Assembly: GCA_964016985.1 (NCBI GenBank)
Contig: OZ024825.1
Location: forward strand, 28,015,893 to 28,079,892
Source: Anodontia alba
Lineage: Eukaryota > Mollusca > Bivalvia > Lucinida > Lucinidae
Direction of reading: 5' to 3'
Length of the DNA stretch: 64,000 bases
The notes under the pieces were generated by a model. That model ran no database searches. It saw nothing but the letters and a program-made list of their open reading frames with translations, and had not been told where the DNA came from. Every line of letters starts with the position of its first letter. Position 1 is the first letter of the stretch. Shown piece after piece: positions 43,179 to 53,360 of the stretch. Both the position numbers and the translations under genes were made by a program.

Positions 43179-43460
43179 TATAGGGAGAAATATGAAATAC
43201 CACTGGGCTGAATGAGCTTCGAACCCACGCCGGCTACGACGGCAGCGCCTAGCCCTTCAGAGTCAGGAGACATAACCACTGCACCACTACGCTTGTTAAA
43301 AACAAGTTTCATGGAACAGTATTTAGCTTGATTTCTGCTGAAACAAGCGTAGTGGTACAGTGGTTATGTCTCCTGACTCTGAAGGGCTAGGCGCTGCCGT
43401 CGTAACCGGCGTGGGTTCGAACCTAATTCAGCCCAGTGGTATTTCATATTTCTCCCTATA
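43179..43460. repeat. Inverted repeat of a tRNA-like sequence (119-bp arms)
   Basis: The two arms (43179-43297 and 43342-43460) are near-perfect complements. Each holds a tRNA-like block: right arm TAGTGGTACAGTGGTTATG (A-box-like), TCTCCTGACTCTGAAGGG, a long variable-arm-like GCGCTGCCGTCG, and B box GGGTTCGAACC. The cloverleaf is incomplete and the ends AATATGAAATACCACTGGGC are not tRNA, so this is a SINE head or tRNA pseudogene duplicated head to head rather than two tRNA genes. Confidence 0.85.
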
Positions 43461-43754
43461 CACTTTATTCTGAAGTACTTGCATCATTAATGATCCTGGG
43501 CCGGAATTCTTTGTTGAAGTTTGTTTAAATCTTAAATTATAATACACTATACATCGACGTATAGGAAAGACCTCCGAATGACCTCATCAACCTGAACTCT
43601 TTGGACAGATTCTTTTTCAATAGAAGGGGTATGTGGGCAGGGTATTTCATTCAGTTATGACTGCCATTTTTTATGACTGTCATGTTTTCTAGAAGTTCTG
43701 CGGTGTCTGATCTGAGTTTACACTATTTTCAAACGTCCCTTTTGTGTGTGTGTG

Positions 43755-43785
43755 GTGGGGGGGGGGGGGGGAGGGGGCGGAGGGA
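43755..43785 (+). repeat. (GT) then poly(G)-rich run
   Basis: TGTGTGTGTGG followed by about 14 G and GAGGGGGCGG. Low complexity. Confidence 0.85.
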
Positions 43786-44032
43786 TAGGCATAAATGGGT
43801 TGACAAATTGTTTAGCTGCGCAGGCTGCTCTTATATTTATTGCACGTATATGGCCAGAAGACATTTTTTTCTCATTGCAGGGTTCATTTCAAAGGCAGAT
43901 ATGTACTGGGATTCTGCTGTTCAAGTTGGACCAGCATACCTTTATAAAGTAGGACCCTGATGACTGGAGCTGAGTGGTGTTCTTATATTTTGTCAATCCC
44001 ATGTTGCATCCACGTGCATTGAAAATACAAAG

Positions 44033-44343
44033 TACAGTGGACTCGTTATCTCGACCTCGCTTATCTCGAATAACCGCTTATCTCGAAGTGAAAATCTGGT
44101 TCCTGCCTAAACATGAAAATCTAACAACAGGTATAAAATTTTGTGGAAAAGAGGAATTTCTCCTCTTTTCCACAATATTTTCAATATATCTAACTTCAAG
44201 AGTCCAATTACATATATATTTGTTAAATGTGGTTAGTCGAATTATTTTTTCCTCAAAACTGCAAATCGGATATGTCGAGGTACGGATATCTCGAAGTATT
44301 TCAGGGAGTCCCTTGGAATTCGAGATAACGAGACTCGACTGTA
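44033..44343. mobile_element. Family D MITE
   Basis: TACAGTGGACTCGTTATC to GATAACGAGACTCGACTGTA. Core hairpin GAAAAGAGGAATTTCTCCTC TTTTC (shortened). TA at both ends. Confidence 0.85.
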
Positions 44344-44398
44344 CTTTTTCTTCGAGTGCATATTGTTTAATGGACACAAATATCGGTTGATGCTCTCT

Positions 44399-44632
44399 TT
44401 AACACTTAGCACTTAGCATGCTTGTTAAAAAATCCGCAGACGACAATTTGAAATCGTTTTCTGACTATCACCAGAAAAGAGTCTCTTACTTGTCACGTAT
44501 ATCGTCGCCTGAGAAGACAATTTTCTTGCAATGTCTGAACCTGATTTATGGAGAGAAAAAAAAAATAATAGAAGAAAAATATCGCTAATTTGTCGTCTGC
44601 AGCCGCTGAATTTTTCCAGAGAGGGATAAAAG
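44399..44632. mobile_element. Family E MITE
   Basis: TTTAACACTTAGCACTTAGC ATGC, CCGCAGACGACAATTTG, GAGAAGACAATTTTCTTGC, AATTTGTCGTCTGCAGCCGC, CCAGAGAGGGATAAAAG. Confidence 0.7.
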
Positions 44633-44795
44633 TAAATGCGATTCCTAACATTTTAGACCTTCTAAAATCCAAATTAAACAGCGGTATTTGCATCAGAATT
44701 TAGGCTGGTGTTTCGCGCGTGTAAGGCGTTCCATCTGTAGCAATTCTCCGCTGTTTGTGCGTCTGTAGTTTTCTATGTGGTGTTCGTTTTGTCCT

Positions 44796-45067
44796 TATTA
44801 CGAAAACACGCCTATTCAAATACATAGAAAATTTCATCTCCAAAAATTTTTAGATAAAAAACTTTGATTTTTTTCATATTTCTGCTCAAAACATAGATTG
44901 TGGGTACTCGTTAGAACCGCCTCGGCGAGGTGGTTCTAACGAGTACCCACAATCTATGTTTTTTGAGCAGAAATAAGAAAAATAATGTATACCCCTGTAA
45001 ACCCCAGTTTTACTATATAAAAGTGGGGTTTAAGGGGTCAAAATTATATAGGCATGTTTTCGTGATG
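44796..45067 (+). mobile_element. Family A MITE
   Basis: TATTACGAAAACACGCC to GGCATGTTTTCGTGATG. Full hairpin (CCTCGGCGAGGTGG). Confidence 0.9.
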
Positions 45068-45164
45068 TTATTTGTTCCTCATCTCTCCTTCTTTTAGTGC
45101 CTCGGGTGGGCTGTATGCGTCGTGATTGTGGCATTCCCTGGGTATCTTCACTTATATTTGAGCC

Positions 45165-45435
45165 AGCGCATGACAAAACGTACAACATGCCATGTGCGCC
45201 CAGCGAAGACTCAGATTCGCCTTGGCATCCGCTCAGTCTGATCATAGTTTTCGCTGTCCGCAGAAAGAAAGCTTTGGTCCTTAGCTACCCACTGAGCGCA
45301 GAGCTAAGACTCTAATCAGACTGGGCGGATGCGCACAGCTAAGACTCTGATCAGACTGGGCGGATGCCCAGGCTGATTTGAGTCTTCGCTTGGCGTACAT
45401 GTCATGTTGTAGGTTTTGTCATGCGCTGATTCATT
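45165..45435. mobile_element. Family H element, complete
   Basis: GCGCATGACAAAACGTACAA and TTGTAGGTTTTGTCATGCGC are inverted ends. Inside: ATGTGCGCCCAGCGAAGACT C, CCGCTCAGTCTGATCATAG, then an internal 36-bp duplication (AGCTAAGACTCT.ATCAGACT GGGCGGATGC twice), and GTCTTCGCTTGGCGTACATG. Confidence 0.75.
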
Positions 45436-45690
45436 TTTAAAATGCACGCCACGTGTTCTCATAATTTCCGGAGTTCCCTTACTTTATGCAGAGAAATCAC
45501 GGAAATTCCTGTAATTTGTTGTCAGAGATTCAGTCATAACTGAAATTTTACCGTAAGTTTTATTATAATAGAATTCTGCAAGAGTTTGGTCATATTTTGT
45601 ATGTTTCACAGACAAATATATGGACAAAGGATTTGTACATTCGACAATGATGACTGAAACGCAGAAATTTCCAGGACATTGTTGAAAAGC
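45436..45690. other. No gene recognised
   Basis: Unique-looking AT-rich sequence. Confidence 0.35.
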
Positions 45691-45691
45691 A

Positions 45692-45925
45692 TTTTAACGC
45701 CTAGCATGCGGGGAAAACTCAGCCATCTCAAAACATAATCTTCTAGCCACGAATAAAAATAACTACTACCCGTTACCTGTAGTACTATGGACGACATTTT
45801 CAGGGAAAAAAATCTTATTCTTCCCAGAAATCAGTCTTTGACTTTTCATGCAAATTGTTACCTGGGAAAAGTCAAGAAAAAATATAACTAATTTGTCATC
45901 TGCTGATAAGTGGTAAAGGTTAACG
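45692..45925. mobile_element. Family E MITE, with an insertion
   Basis: TTTTAACGCCTAGCATGCGG, then ~70 bp not found in other E copies, GACGACATTTTCAGGG, CATGCAAATTGTTACCTGGG, AATTTGTCATCTGCTGATAA GTGGTAAAGGTTAACG. Confidence 0.65.
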
Positions 45926-46885
45926 GATATCGCATATGATCTGGTAGAGTTTTAATCATATATGTAATTTTACCGTAAATATTTTGTACACACTTGTTGA
46001 AGAAATAGTGAGGGCGAGCGTTTCTAATAAAAGCTTTTGTCAATCACATTCGGAATAGAACAATCTTCTAAAACGTTTTCAGAACGACAGTTATTGAAGT
46101 GTTTACTCCCGTGTTTACTACAGTATTGCCAATCAAAAATGGCGTGTTTTCTTTTTTTCTTTATCTGACATGCGTAGGATAAGAATTTCGATAAAAGTTT
46201 ACTTGTCGAGGCTTATTAATTTGTTACATGTATTTGTGATGAAATGCAAATGACGATGAATTAATAGTCACTGAACTTGAGTGAAAGCAATTTATAGATG
46301 ATTCAGGACTCGATTTGTTTTCCTGGCAAAGCGACCGTTTCCTGACCTCTGCGTAGGCGTCAGCTATTCCAGCTGAATCACATAGCAGATTAATAATAAA
46401 CTTTGCACGCAAAAAGGGGCACATGCGAACAGCGGAGGCCCAATCAAACTGTGCTTGCAAGCAGATTGATCCGGGCTTATCTTTTTATCGCTTAGTGATT
46501 GTACAGGATACAATGTAAGGCATTAAGAGATAGCTCGCAGGTGCAGGGTGATCGCAGCCTTTGTTGTCAGTATATTCTGTTTTTGTCTTAACATGATGTT
46601 TTACGAGACATGGCCCGAATATGTATTGGTCTAAGAAAGTATCAGGGACAAGCGTAAAGGTTCTAAATCGAACACGCCATCGGACTCGACTGGTCTGCAT
46701 ATTCGCACAGTCCAAACGAGATCTAGCGCCCTCTATTAATGATATGCAATAAGGCCGAGAGACACATTCCATGATCAAAGAGCGATATTGCGCATCCTGG
46801 TCAAGTCTGAGCATTCCTTATAAGTATAAAGGTACCTTTTCAGCTATTACGATTCGGCAAGGAAATAAATAAGATGGGGCACAAT
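45926..46885. other. No gene; decayed family J hairpin near 46.4 kb
   Basis: GGGGCACATGCGAACAGCGG AGGCCC and AGATTGATCCGGGCTTA at 46417-46478 resemble family J. The open frames here carry no recognisable domain. Confidence 0.4.
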
Positions 46886-46889
46886 ATTT

Positions 46890-47075
46890 CTTAAAAGATT
46901 GTAAATGCGCCAAGCAGACTCAGATCAGGCTGCACATCTTCGCAAGGCCCACTGAGGGTCGCCAAAGATCCAAAGCGTATTAAGGCGGACAGCGAAGACT
47001 CAGATCAGCCTGCGCGGTAGCGCAGGCTGATCTGAGTCTTCGCTGGGCGCACATGTAATCTTGTAGGAAATTCTG
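46890..47075. mobile_element. Family H element
   Basis: AAAGATTGTAAATGCGCC, then a perfect hairpin GCGAAGACTCAGATCAGCCT GCGCGGTAGCGCAGGCTGAT CTGAGTCTTCGC, then GGGCGCACATGTAATCTTGT AGG. Confidence 0.75.
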
Positions 47076-47152
47076 TGAGCAGGCTAAGGTCACATTTCGT
47101 CTTTTCTTTTCTTACAAATAACATGTTATTGTTGTATAGAGAACTTCCCAGA

Positions 47153-47571
47153 CAATCAAGAATATAACCCCAACTTCCAAGAAATTTTCTGAAAACTGAC
47201 TGCTCCATGTGATTATTTTTTTAACTGTATCTGTATTACCCAGTAATTGGTTCATGCAGTAAAATTCTTCGTGAAGACAGTTTAAAATTTACAAGTACAT
47301 TTCAAATATGAGAAGATCATTTATAACAACTGATAAAAATTATAACCAATGGTAAGTTTTCATTCCAAATTAGAGAGATTTTGGTTTTAGAACTTTCTGT
47401 CTGGGCAGTATATACAATGTTTATGTTACATTTGAAGTGTTGGAGAGAGAAAGTGGAAACATGGTCAGCTATGCTATAGAGAGTTGTTTTGATAAAGATT
47501 AATAACAGGATAAGCCAAAGCAGCTGGTTGAACAAATTTTGTTCAAATCCATGGCGTTGTATGCCAGACTG
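47153..47571. mobile_element. 419-bp element, copy 2, 4-bp TSD CAGA
   Basis: Identical by eye to 304-722 over the full length. CAGA occurs directly before (47149-47152) and after (47572-47575). See copy 1 for end structure. Confidence 0.8.
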
Positions 47572-47639
47572 CAGAGATACAATAATATTATGCCAGACAA
47601 GCAAAAATAAGACGCTACATTATTACGAGTAACATCGGG

Positions 47640-47825
47640 ACATGTGTGCATAGCGAAGATCAGATCAGCCAGCGCACCCGCAGAGTGTGATCTAAAGCCT
47701 CTACAGGGCGTTGTTTGGATAGCCAAGTATGCCAGTATATTTCAAGTGGTCATCGAAGACTTGATCAGGCTGTGTGGATGCACCGGCTGATCTCAAAATT
47801 CGCCGGTAGAACATCGCTTACCGAA
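47640..47825. repeat. Family H/J-like fragment
   Basis: ACATGTGTGCATAGCGAAGA TCAGATCAGCC, GAGTGTGATCTAAAGCC, TCGAAGACTTGATCAGGCTG. Confidence 0.45.
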
Positions 47826-47983
47826 CAGTTAAAATCTCTTATCAATAATCGTTGACAAGTGAACAATTTCACGCCTAAAATTTAGCCATAGTATTGTTCT
47901 AAGGTCTTTACTAAGAAGTAGAATAAAAATCTAAAAGGTTGCCTTTGGAAACAATACAAATACAATCTTCATATACAGCTATG

Positions 47984-48318
47984 TACAGTCGACTCTCGTT
48001 ATCTCGAATTCCAAGGGACTCTCTGAAATACTTCGAGATATCCGTACTTCGACATATCAGATTTGCAGAATTGAGGAAAAATTAATTCGAACAACTACAT
48101 TTAACAAATATATATGTAATTGGACTCATGAAGTTAGAGATATATTGAAAATATAGTGAAAAAAAGGAGAAATTGCTCCTGAGGTGCAATTTCTCCTCTT
48201 TTCCACAATATTTTATACCTGTTGTTAGATTTTCATGTTTAGGCAGGGACCAGATTTTCACTTCGAGATAAGCGGTTAGTCGAGATAAGTGACTTCGAGA
48301 TAACGAGAGTCAACTGTA
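47984..48318. mobile_element. Family D MITE
   Basis: TACAGTCGACTCTCGTTATC to GATAACGAGAGTCAACTGTA. Core GGAGAAATTGCTCCTGAGG TGCAATTTCTCC. Confidence 0.88.
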
Positions 48319-48404
48319 GTTTGCGAGGCTGTATTTGCCGGTACAAGCGGTATTCGATTTTCAACGTAACCAGAATTGGCTCAAGGAACGCAAAGAAAAT
48401 AAAA

Positions 48405-48742
48405 TACAGTCGACTCTCGGTATATCGAAATCCAAGGGACTTTATGAAACACTTCGAGATATCCGTACTTCGACCTATCAGATTTGCGGAACTGAGGAAA
48501 ACAATTAATGGAACAACCACCTTTAACAGAATGAAATATGTAATATGACTCCTAAGTTAGAGATATATTGAAAATGTTGTGGAAAAGAGGAGAAATTGCT
48601 CCTAAGGAGCAATTTCTCCTCCTTTCCACAATATTTTGTTGCCTGTTGGTAGATCTCAGTGTTAAAACAGGGACCAGATTTTCACTTCGAGATAAGCGGT
48701 TATTCGAGATAAGCGAGGTCGAGATAACGAGAGTCGACTGTA
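48405..48742. mobile_element. Family D MITE
   Basis: TACAGTCGACTCTCGGTATA to GATAACGAGAGTCGACTGTA. Core GGAGAAATTGCTCCTAAGG AGCAATTTCTCC is perfect. Only 86 bp separate it from the previous D copy, same orientation. Confidence 0.88.
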
Positions 48743-48960
48743 TAATCTGCACTATGGTGAAGTGCTGGGAGACGTTTTACGGCTGCCACACAGCACTTAA
48801 TACCAGCTGCAGTGAAGTAAAATAAAAATGTAAAAGGTTGTCATTGGAAACAAAGAGCATACAACAGAACGACAATCGGAGAGTATGTTTTATGAAGTAT
48901 CTTCGCTATGTAGTTTGCGAAGCTGTGTACGTTCCCTTTACATAGAAGTTGAATTTTATA

Positions 48961-49588
48961 CGAGGGTCCTGCAAAAAGTTTTGTCACTGGGTTCGGATTA
49001 CTTCAGTGCTACGTTTTATCAAACATATTTTTATTACAAACCTTCAAAGTATTCCCCCTTAACTGAAACAAATTTTTGTAACCTTTATTACCCAGTCGCG
49101 AAAAGCAGATAAATAGTCTTCTTTTGGTATCTGTTGGAGCCACTGATAAATAGCGCTGCTAAGAGAACGTCTAAACGTATACTTATTTCCAGAAAGCGTT
49201 TTCTTAAGCCTTGGATTTAAAAAGAAGTCACAGGGACTCAGGTCAGGTGAATAAGGTGGATGGTTTAAAACTTTCACCTTTTCAGAAGCCAAAAAGGACT
49301 TAACAACCTCACACTTATGAGAGGAGGCGTTGTTATGTAAAAGGTGGACTCCTGACCATCCTTTGCTTGGTCGTTTCTTATTGTAGCAAGTAAATTGGTC
49401 AGTGTATATGACTGCATCTATTTCAATTTGAAATAACTCGGTCAGTTGGAAAGCAAATATTTGCACGAAATAAACGGGTATCGTTAGCTATTCAACACAC
49501 CATTCAAGTGCAGTGAAGCATTTTAAAATATACCTGGGAATTAAAACTAAAGAAGCCTGTTAGTGACAGAACTTTTGCAGGACCCTCG
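48961..49588 (-). mobile_element. Mariner element, internally deleted, TA target
   Basis: Terminal inverted repeats CGAGGGTCCTGCAAAAAGTT TTGTCACT and AGTGACAGAACTTTTGCAGG ACCCTCG lie at the outer ends, flanked by TA. At 628 bp it is about half the usual ~1.3 kb of mariner. Only the C-terminal transposase part remains on the minus strand. Confidence 0.92.
49059..49466 (-). pseudogene. Mariner transposase, C-terminal remnant
   Basis: The frame carries the hallmark mariner block: a HNNASSH motif (normally HDNA, second catalytic Asp), then PPYSPDLSPCDFFL with the third catalytic Asp of the D,D34D type, then LKKTLSG. The N-terminal DNA-binding domain and first catalytic Asp are missing, apparently deleted. 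The second Asp is replaced by Asn, so the piece could not catalyse transposition even if expressed. The first in-frame ATG lies at the deletion side and is probably not a real start. Confidence 0.9.
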
Positions 49589-50088
49589 TATGATTCTTTG
49601 CCAACGGGTCATGCACATAATTGGAAGATGAAGATTCAAAACCACACTTGGAATACAACTGTATGGGTCGGTGCCGCATGCTACTATACCTTATGGTATG
49701 ACGGTGCGTCAAGCCATCTTGGGCAAGACACTGAGTGTTTCTCTTGTTGGCGTTTCTCTCGCTTTCTCTCTCCCTCTGTTTGGGAGCTAGCTCGATATAC
49801 GTGGTCTCAAAAACCGGCAGCTGGGTCGGTAAACCAAAGACAAATGAAAATATAAATAAAGTTACCCTGGAAAAGCTATTACGAAACATAGACTTCACGA
49901 GGCAACGAATGGAGAGGAGAGGGTGGGACATACAATAATAAAACAAAACAGCACATTTGCAATAACCGAACAAAGAACAATAGAGGGTCATGGATACAAT
50001 AATTTCATTTTAATGTAGTTTTCCATTGCGTTTACTTAGTTAATTCACTCTAAGATAGTTGCATAGATCATTGTGTAAATATTGCTGA
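49589..50088. other. No gene recognised
   Basis: Overlapping open frames on both strands (49560-49991) without domain motifs. TTTGCAATAACCGAACAAAG near 49958 echoes 10087, hinting at an unnamed repeat. Confidence 0.4.
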
Positions 50089-50090
50089 AT

Positions 50091-50451
50091 ACAGTCAAAC
50101 TTCAATGGCTCGAGCATCTTTGGAACCGTGGTAATTTGTTCGAGATATGGGTAGTTCGAGCCACGTAGGGTTATTTATGGCGCTAGGTCAGGTAGCAAAT
50201 AGCGATAATTTAGGGAAATATTTTCGATTTTCTACACAATAATTGTATGTTGAGTGTACTCATTAGAATCGCCTCGATGAGGCGATTCTAATGAGTACAC
50301 ACAACATACAATTTCATGATAGAATAAGAAAATTTTCCTAAATATTTGTTTTCTTGAGCTATCGGAAGAATTTCGTAGGGACTCAAAAACGAGTTCGAGT
50401 AAGCCATTGTAAACGAGCCATCAGTGTTCGAGCTATTGAGGTTTGACTGTA
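50091..50451 (+). mobile_element. Family C MITE, best copy, pogo-like ends
   Basis: TACAGTCAAACTTCAATGGC TCGA to TCGAGCTATTGAGGTTTGAC TGTA with TA at the ends. Perfect central hairpin TACTCATTAGAATCGCCTCG / GAGGCGATTCTAATGAGTAC. Confidence 0.87.
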
Positions 50452-50576
50452 TATGCTTTTTGCTCGCCTCCTGCTTATCATCCATAATTAACTTAATTAC
50501 ATCATCTCTTCCCTTCTGAAGAGACAGAGGACCGTCTTAGGAGAGAAGAGCGTGTCGGGTCGAACGGCCAGAAGAT

Positions 50577-50785
50577 AAATGAGCCAGCGGACGAAAAAAA
50601 AACAACAAAATGGTTGTGCGCCCAGCGAAGGCTCAGATCAGCCTGGGTATCCGCCCAGTCAGATCAGAGTCTTTGCTGTCCGTATGAAGAAAACTTGAGT
50701 CCTTAGCTACTCACTGCCCAGGCTGATCTGTCTTCTCTGGGCGAACATCCATTTTTTTGGTTTTGTTTTGCGCTGGCTTAAATGT
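50577..50785. mobile_element. Family H element
   Basis: GAGCCAGCGGACG, GTGCGCCCAGCGAAGGCTCA GATCAGCCTGG, GTCCGTATGAAGAAAACTTG AGTCC, TTGGTTTTGTTTTGCGCTGG C. Confidence 0.7.
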
Positions 50786-50844
50786 TACATGGTCCAAATC
50801 ACACAAACTAGCTATCTCCATCTTCCGCTTCTGGAGGACCTAAC

Positions 50845-51080
50845 CCGCGCTTAGCATGCTTGATTAAATTTCAGCAGAAGGCATTTTGGAACATTTTTAT
50901 TATTTTACCCAGAAAACAGGCTTTGAAATTTCATGCAAATTGTTTCCAAATTTGGAGACAATACCAAATTGTCTCCTGAGGACAATTTGCATGAAATATA
51001 AAAGTCGATTGTCTGGGAAAATTAAGAAAAATATTGTTTGTTTGTCACCTGCTGAATTTGCCCAGAGAGTTGTAAAGAGA
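50845..51080. mobile_element. Family E MITE with doubled centre
   Basis: GCGCTTAGCATGCTTGATTA, AGCAGAAGGCATTTTGGAAC, AAATTGTTTCCAAATTTGG, AGACAATACCAAATTGTCTC C, TTGTCACCTGCTGAATTTGC CC, AGAGAGTTGTAAAG. Confidence 0.7.
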
Positions 51081-51295
51081 TTTTATACAACATTCGGAGC
51101 GTTTAGTGAGAAATACAATGTGTTTCAGAGATGAAATATTATAATGTGTAAAATAAAAATCAGTTTGAATGTTTAAAGGATTTGAGTTAAGGCCTGGTTA
51201 TCAAATGCCACGCAATTGTCGTGTTAGGAAAGGTCACCCTCTATAATGCTACACCTTCCAACGCCTACCCATCAGGCCTAGCAATAATTCCATGT

Positions 51296-51540
51296 GAATC
51301 GTTGATAATATGAGCAGCGCCAAGCGAAAATGTGTCTTTGGGGCATGCGCGGACAGGTAAGGCCCAGATCAGACTGCGCATCTGCGCAGTCTGATCAGGG
51401 CCTTCACTGTCCACTAACAGAATCATTGGATACTACAGAATATGAATTGAGTGCAAAGGCCCGGATGATACTTTGCGCATGAGCAGGATGGTCTGAAACT
51501 GCTCGAAGGCATGTTTTTGCTTGACGAGGCCCATACGATG
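51296..51540. mobile_element. Family J element, best copy
   Basis: GCGCCAAGCGAAAATGTGTC, GCGGACAGGTAAGGCCCAGA, hairpin TCAGACTGCGCATCTGCGCA GTCTGATC, GGGCCTTCACTGTCCACTAA CAGAATCATTGGATACTACA, GAAGGCATGTTTTTGCTTGA C. The outer parts mirror each other. Confidence 0.75.
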
Positions 51541-51893
51541 TATAAATCGTCCTTGAACCACGTTCCCCATTCCGTATTCTATATTATACAGCCCCACAAA
51601 ACTCCGTTGACTCAAGGATAAATGAGGTTGTTATTGTTGTATCTTAAATAAGTTTTTAGTAGCATTAAAATAACACAAAATCTTAACTCTTAGTACGCCG
51701 AAGACAAAATTAGCAGACAACAAATAATACATTTTTTGGCTTGCGCGCAAGCCATTTAGAATGGAAAGCTCGTTCCGGTTTTAGTCTGTATTTGTCCCCG
51801 TTTTCAGGACTCAGTCAGAAACAAGACTAGTCGGAAAACCCGTCCACTGGCGTCAATGGCCATTGATATGGCGGCCGTGTATGTTCACACGGT

Positions 51894-51938
51894 TGCCGGT
51901 GTCGCGTAAGATGTTTAAGACCATGAGATGTTTCAGAA
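51894..51938 (+). repeat. Left arm of long-range inverted repeat (8-kb block)
   Basis: GCCGGTGTCGCGTAAGATGT then AGACCATGAGATGTTTCAGA is mirrored, with about 7 mismatches over 43 bp, by 59814-59856. Both sides also carry further TGAGATTTGTCAGA-like motifs just inside or outside (51981; 59755-59775). Confidence 0.65.
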
Positions 51939-52545
51939 CGCATGCGCAACGGAAGCGGATATCAGGTGGGGGAAAAGGCGTGAGATTTGTCAGAATTTAT
52001 CTGCCCCAATTGACTTCCTATTTTGCTGTTGTCTATATTAAGTGCTTTTTTTTTTCTTTTCTCCGTGCTGCGTTTGAAATTAGAATACCCAGATGAATTA
52101 TCGAGGTATTTGTCTTGCTTCGACACCTGTATTATTTTTAATATCTGTTGACATACGGCGAGAAGAACGAAAACGTGCATTCATATTCGCCGTGTGCGAC
52201 TGTTTACGTACCAGCTTACAGTTTGATACCTACAGAAATGTAGTTTTGTTTTTCTTATGTACTTTATGAAAAGACGGCTGCATAAAAATGAACAGAATTT
52301 GGAAAATCGTGGATGCGTTGAAACTGGCTGCGTCACCAGCGATGTTCGTACAGTATTAGGATTCGTACACGTGACTTGAATGACTATATTTACTGAACGC
52401 ACAACTGTGGGGTTTGACGCGGTATAACTTGTACAAGCAGAAATGTTTAGCATGATGGATGAAACATCGTTAAATTGGAAGTACTGACCTGGAACACTTG
52501 TGATTTTTGACAGCAGAAGGTAAGCTATCGTGTGATTGCCAAAAC
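51939..52545. other. No gene recognised; locally GC-rich start
   Basis: GCATGCGCAACGGAAGCGG (NRF1- and ETS-like motifs) at 51942-51958 could belong to a promoter, but no gene follows that I can recognise. Confidence 0.35.
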
Positions 52546-52549
52546 TGTA

Positions 52550-52620
52550 GGTCAGCCTGGTACATCAGACAGCTGGTACAGCACCTGACTTACAAGCAGG
52601 GGATTGCAATTTAAATTCTG
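52550..52620 (+). repeat. tRNA-like sequence (SINE head), decayed
   Basis: GTCAGCCTGGTACATCAGAC AGCTGG and AGCACCTGACTTACAAGCAG G look like D and anticodon arms. The T-arm (GGATTGCAATTTAAATTC) no longer has a B box. Confidence 0.5.
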
Positions 52621-52989
52621 CATAAGGCATACCTTCCCCCCTCCTTAAGTTGCTTCAATGGCAATGAGGTACTTGTGAGTATGGAGAAAAGCTATGCACT
52701 GTTAGTGTGTTCAGTTGATGTCTGGCACATTAAGTTACCATAAATACTGTTAAAGGGAGAGGAGTGTAGTAGTTGGTGAGACTGCAGGCCCATATGCAAG
52801 GGTGTTCCAGGGGTACAAACGCACCCTCTTTTCTGGAGAATTACTTCAAAATCATGCAGTTTTCAAACCTAAATTCACTATATAGCCCTCATTTTGGCCC
52901 CCAAATTGGCATTTTCAAGAAGCATTTGCATCCCTGTTTTCAGAATACCTAAAATTCCACCCCCATCCCCTCCCCATTTCAAAAGTCTG

Positions 52990-53062
52990 CGTATGGACCT
53001 GGACTGTCAGCCTGATTAGCTCAGTTGGCAGAGCACCTGATTTGCAGCCATGGGGTCGGGGA
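52990..53062 (+). repeat. tRNA-like sequence (SINE head)
   Basis: GCCTGATTAGCTCAGTTGGC AGAGCACC (A box) and GGGGATTCGAGTTC (B box). The anticodon stem does not pair, so it is not a functional tRNA. Confidence 0.6.
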
Positions 53063-53360
53063 TTCGAGTTCTCCTCCTAAGTTTATTTTAATATTGATTA
53101 TTGAATATGTTAAAGGGTCTACATGGAAAACAAAATTGAAAATTCCATCTAAAAACAGTACAGGTCTGCAGATAAAAAATTGCAAGTGAATTGCAATATT
53201 CTTATAATAAAGTAAAAATGAAAGGAAAACTGCTTGCCTAAGGCGGGACTTGAACCCATGATCCCCATTTCACTAGACAGTAGTGTTGGGAATCAGCCAG
53301 AATTTCATTGTTGATCATCGGTTTTGTAAAACCGACTGATCATTGAGTAATAATTGACTT

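Noticed and set aside
43974..44390. 138-codon plus-strand frame and its minus-strand shadow
   Set aside because: Lies across a family D palindrome, so both strands are open by symmetry.
49560..49991. Minus-strand open frame of 143 codons next to the mariner element
   Set aside because: No recognisable domain, overlaps open frames on the other strand, and starts outside any known element.
51942..51960. Host promoter with NRF1 and ETS motifs
   Set aside because: The motifs are short and no exon, splice signal series or CpG island of convincing size follows.
52990..53062. A functional tRNA gene
   Set aside because: A and B boxes are recognisable, but the anticodon stem does not pair; treated as a SINE head.
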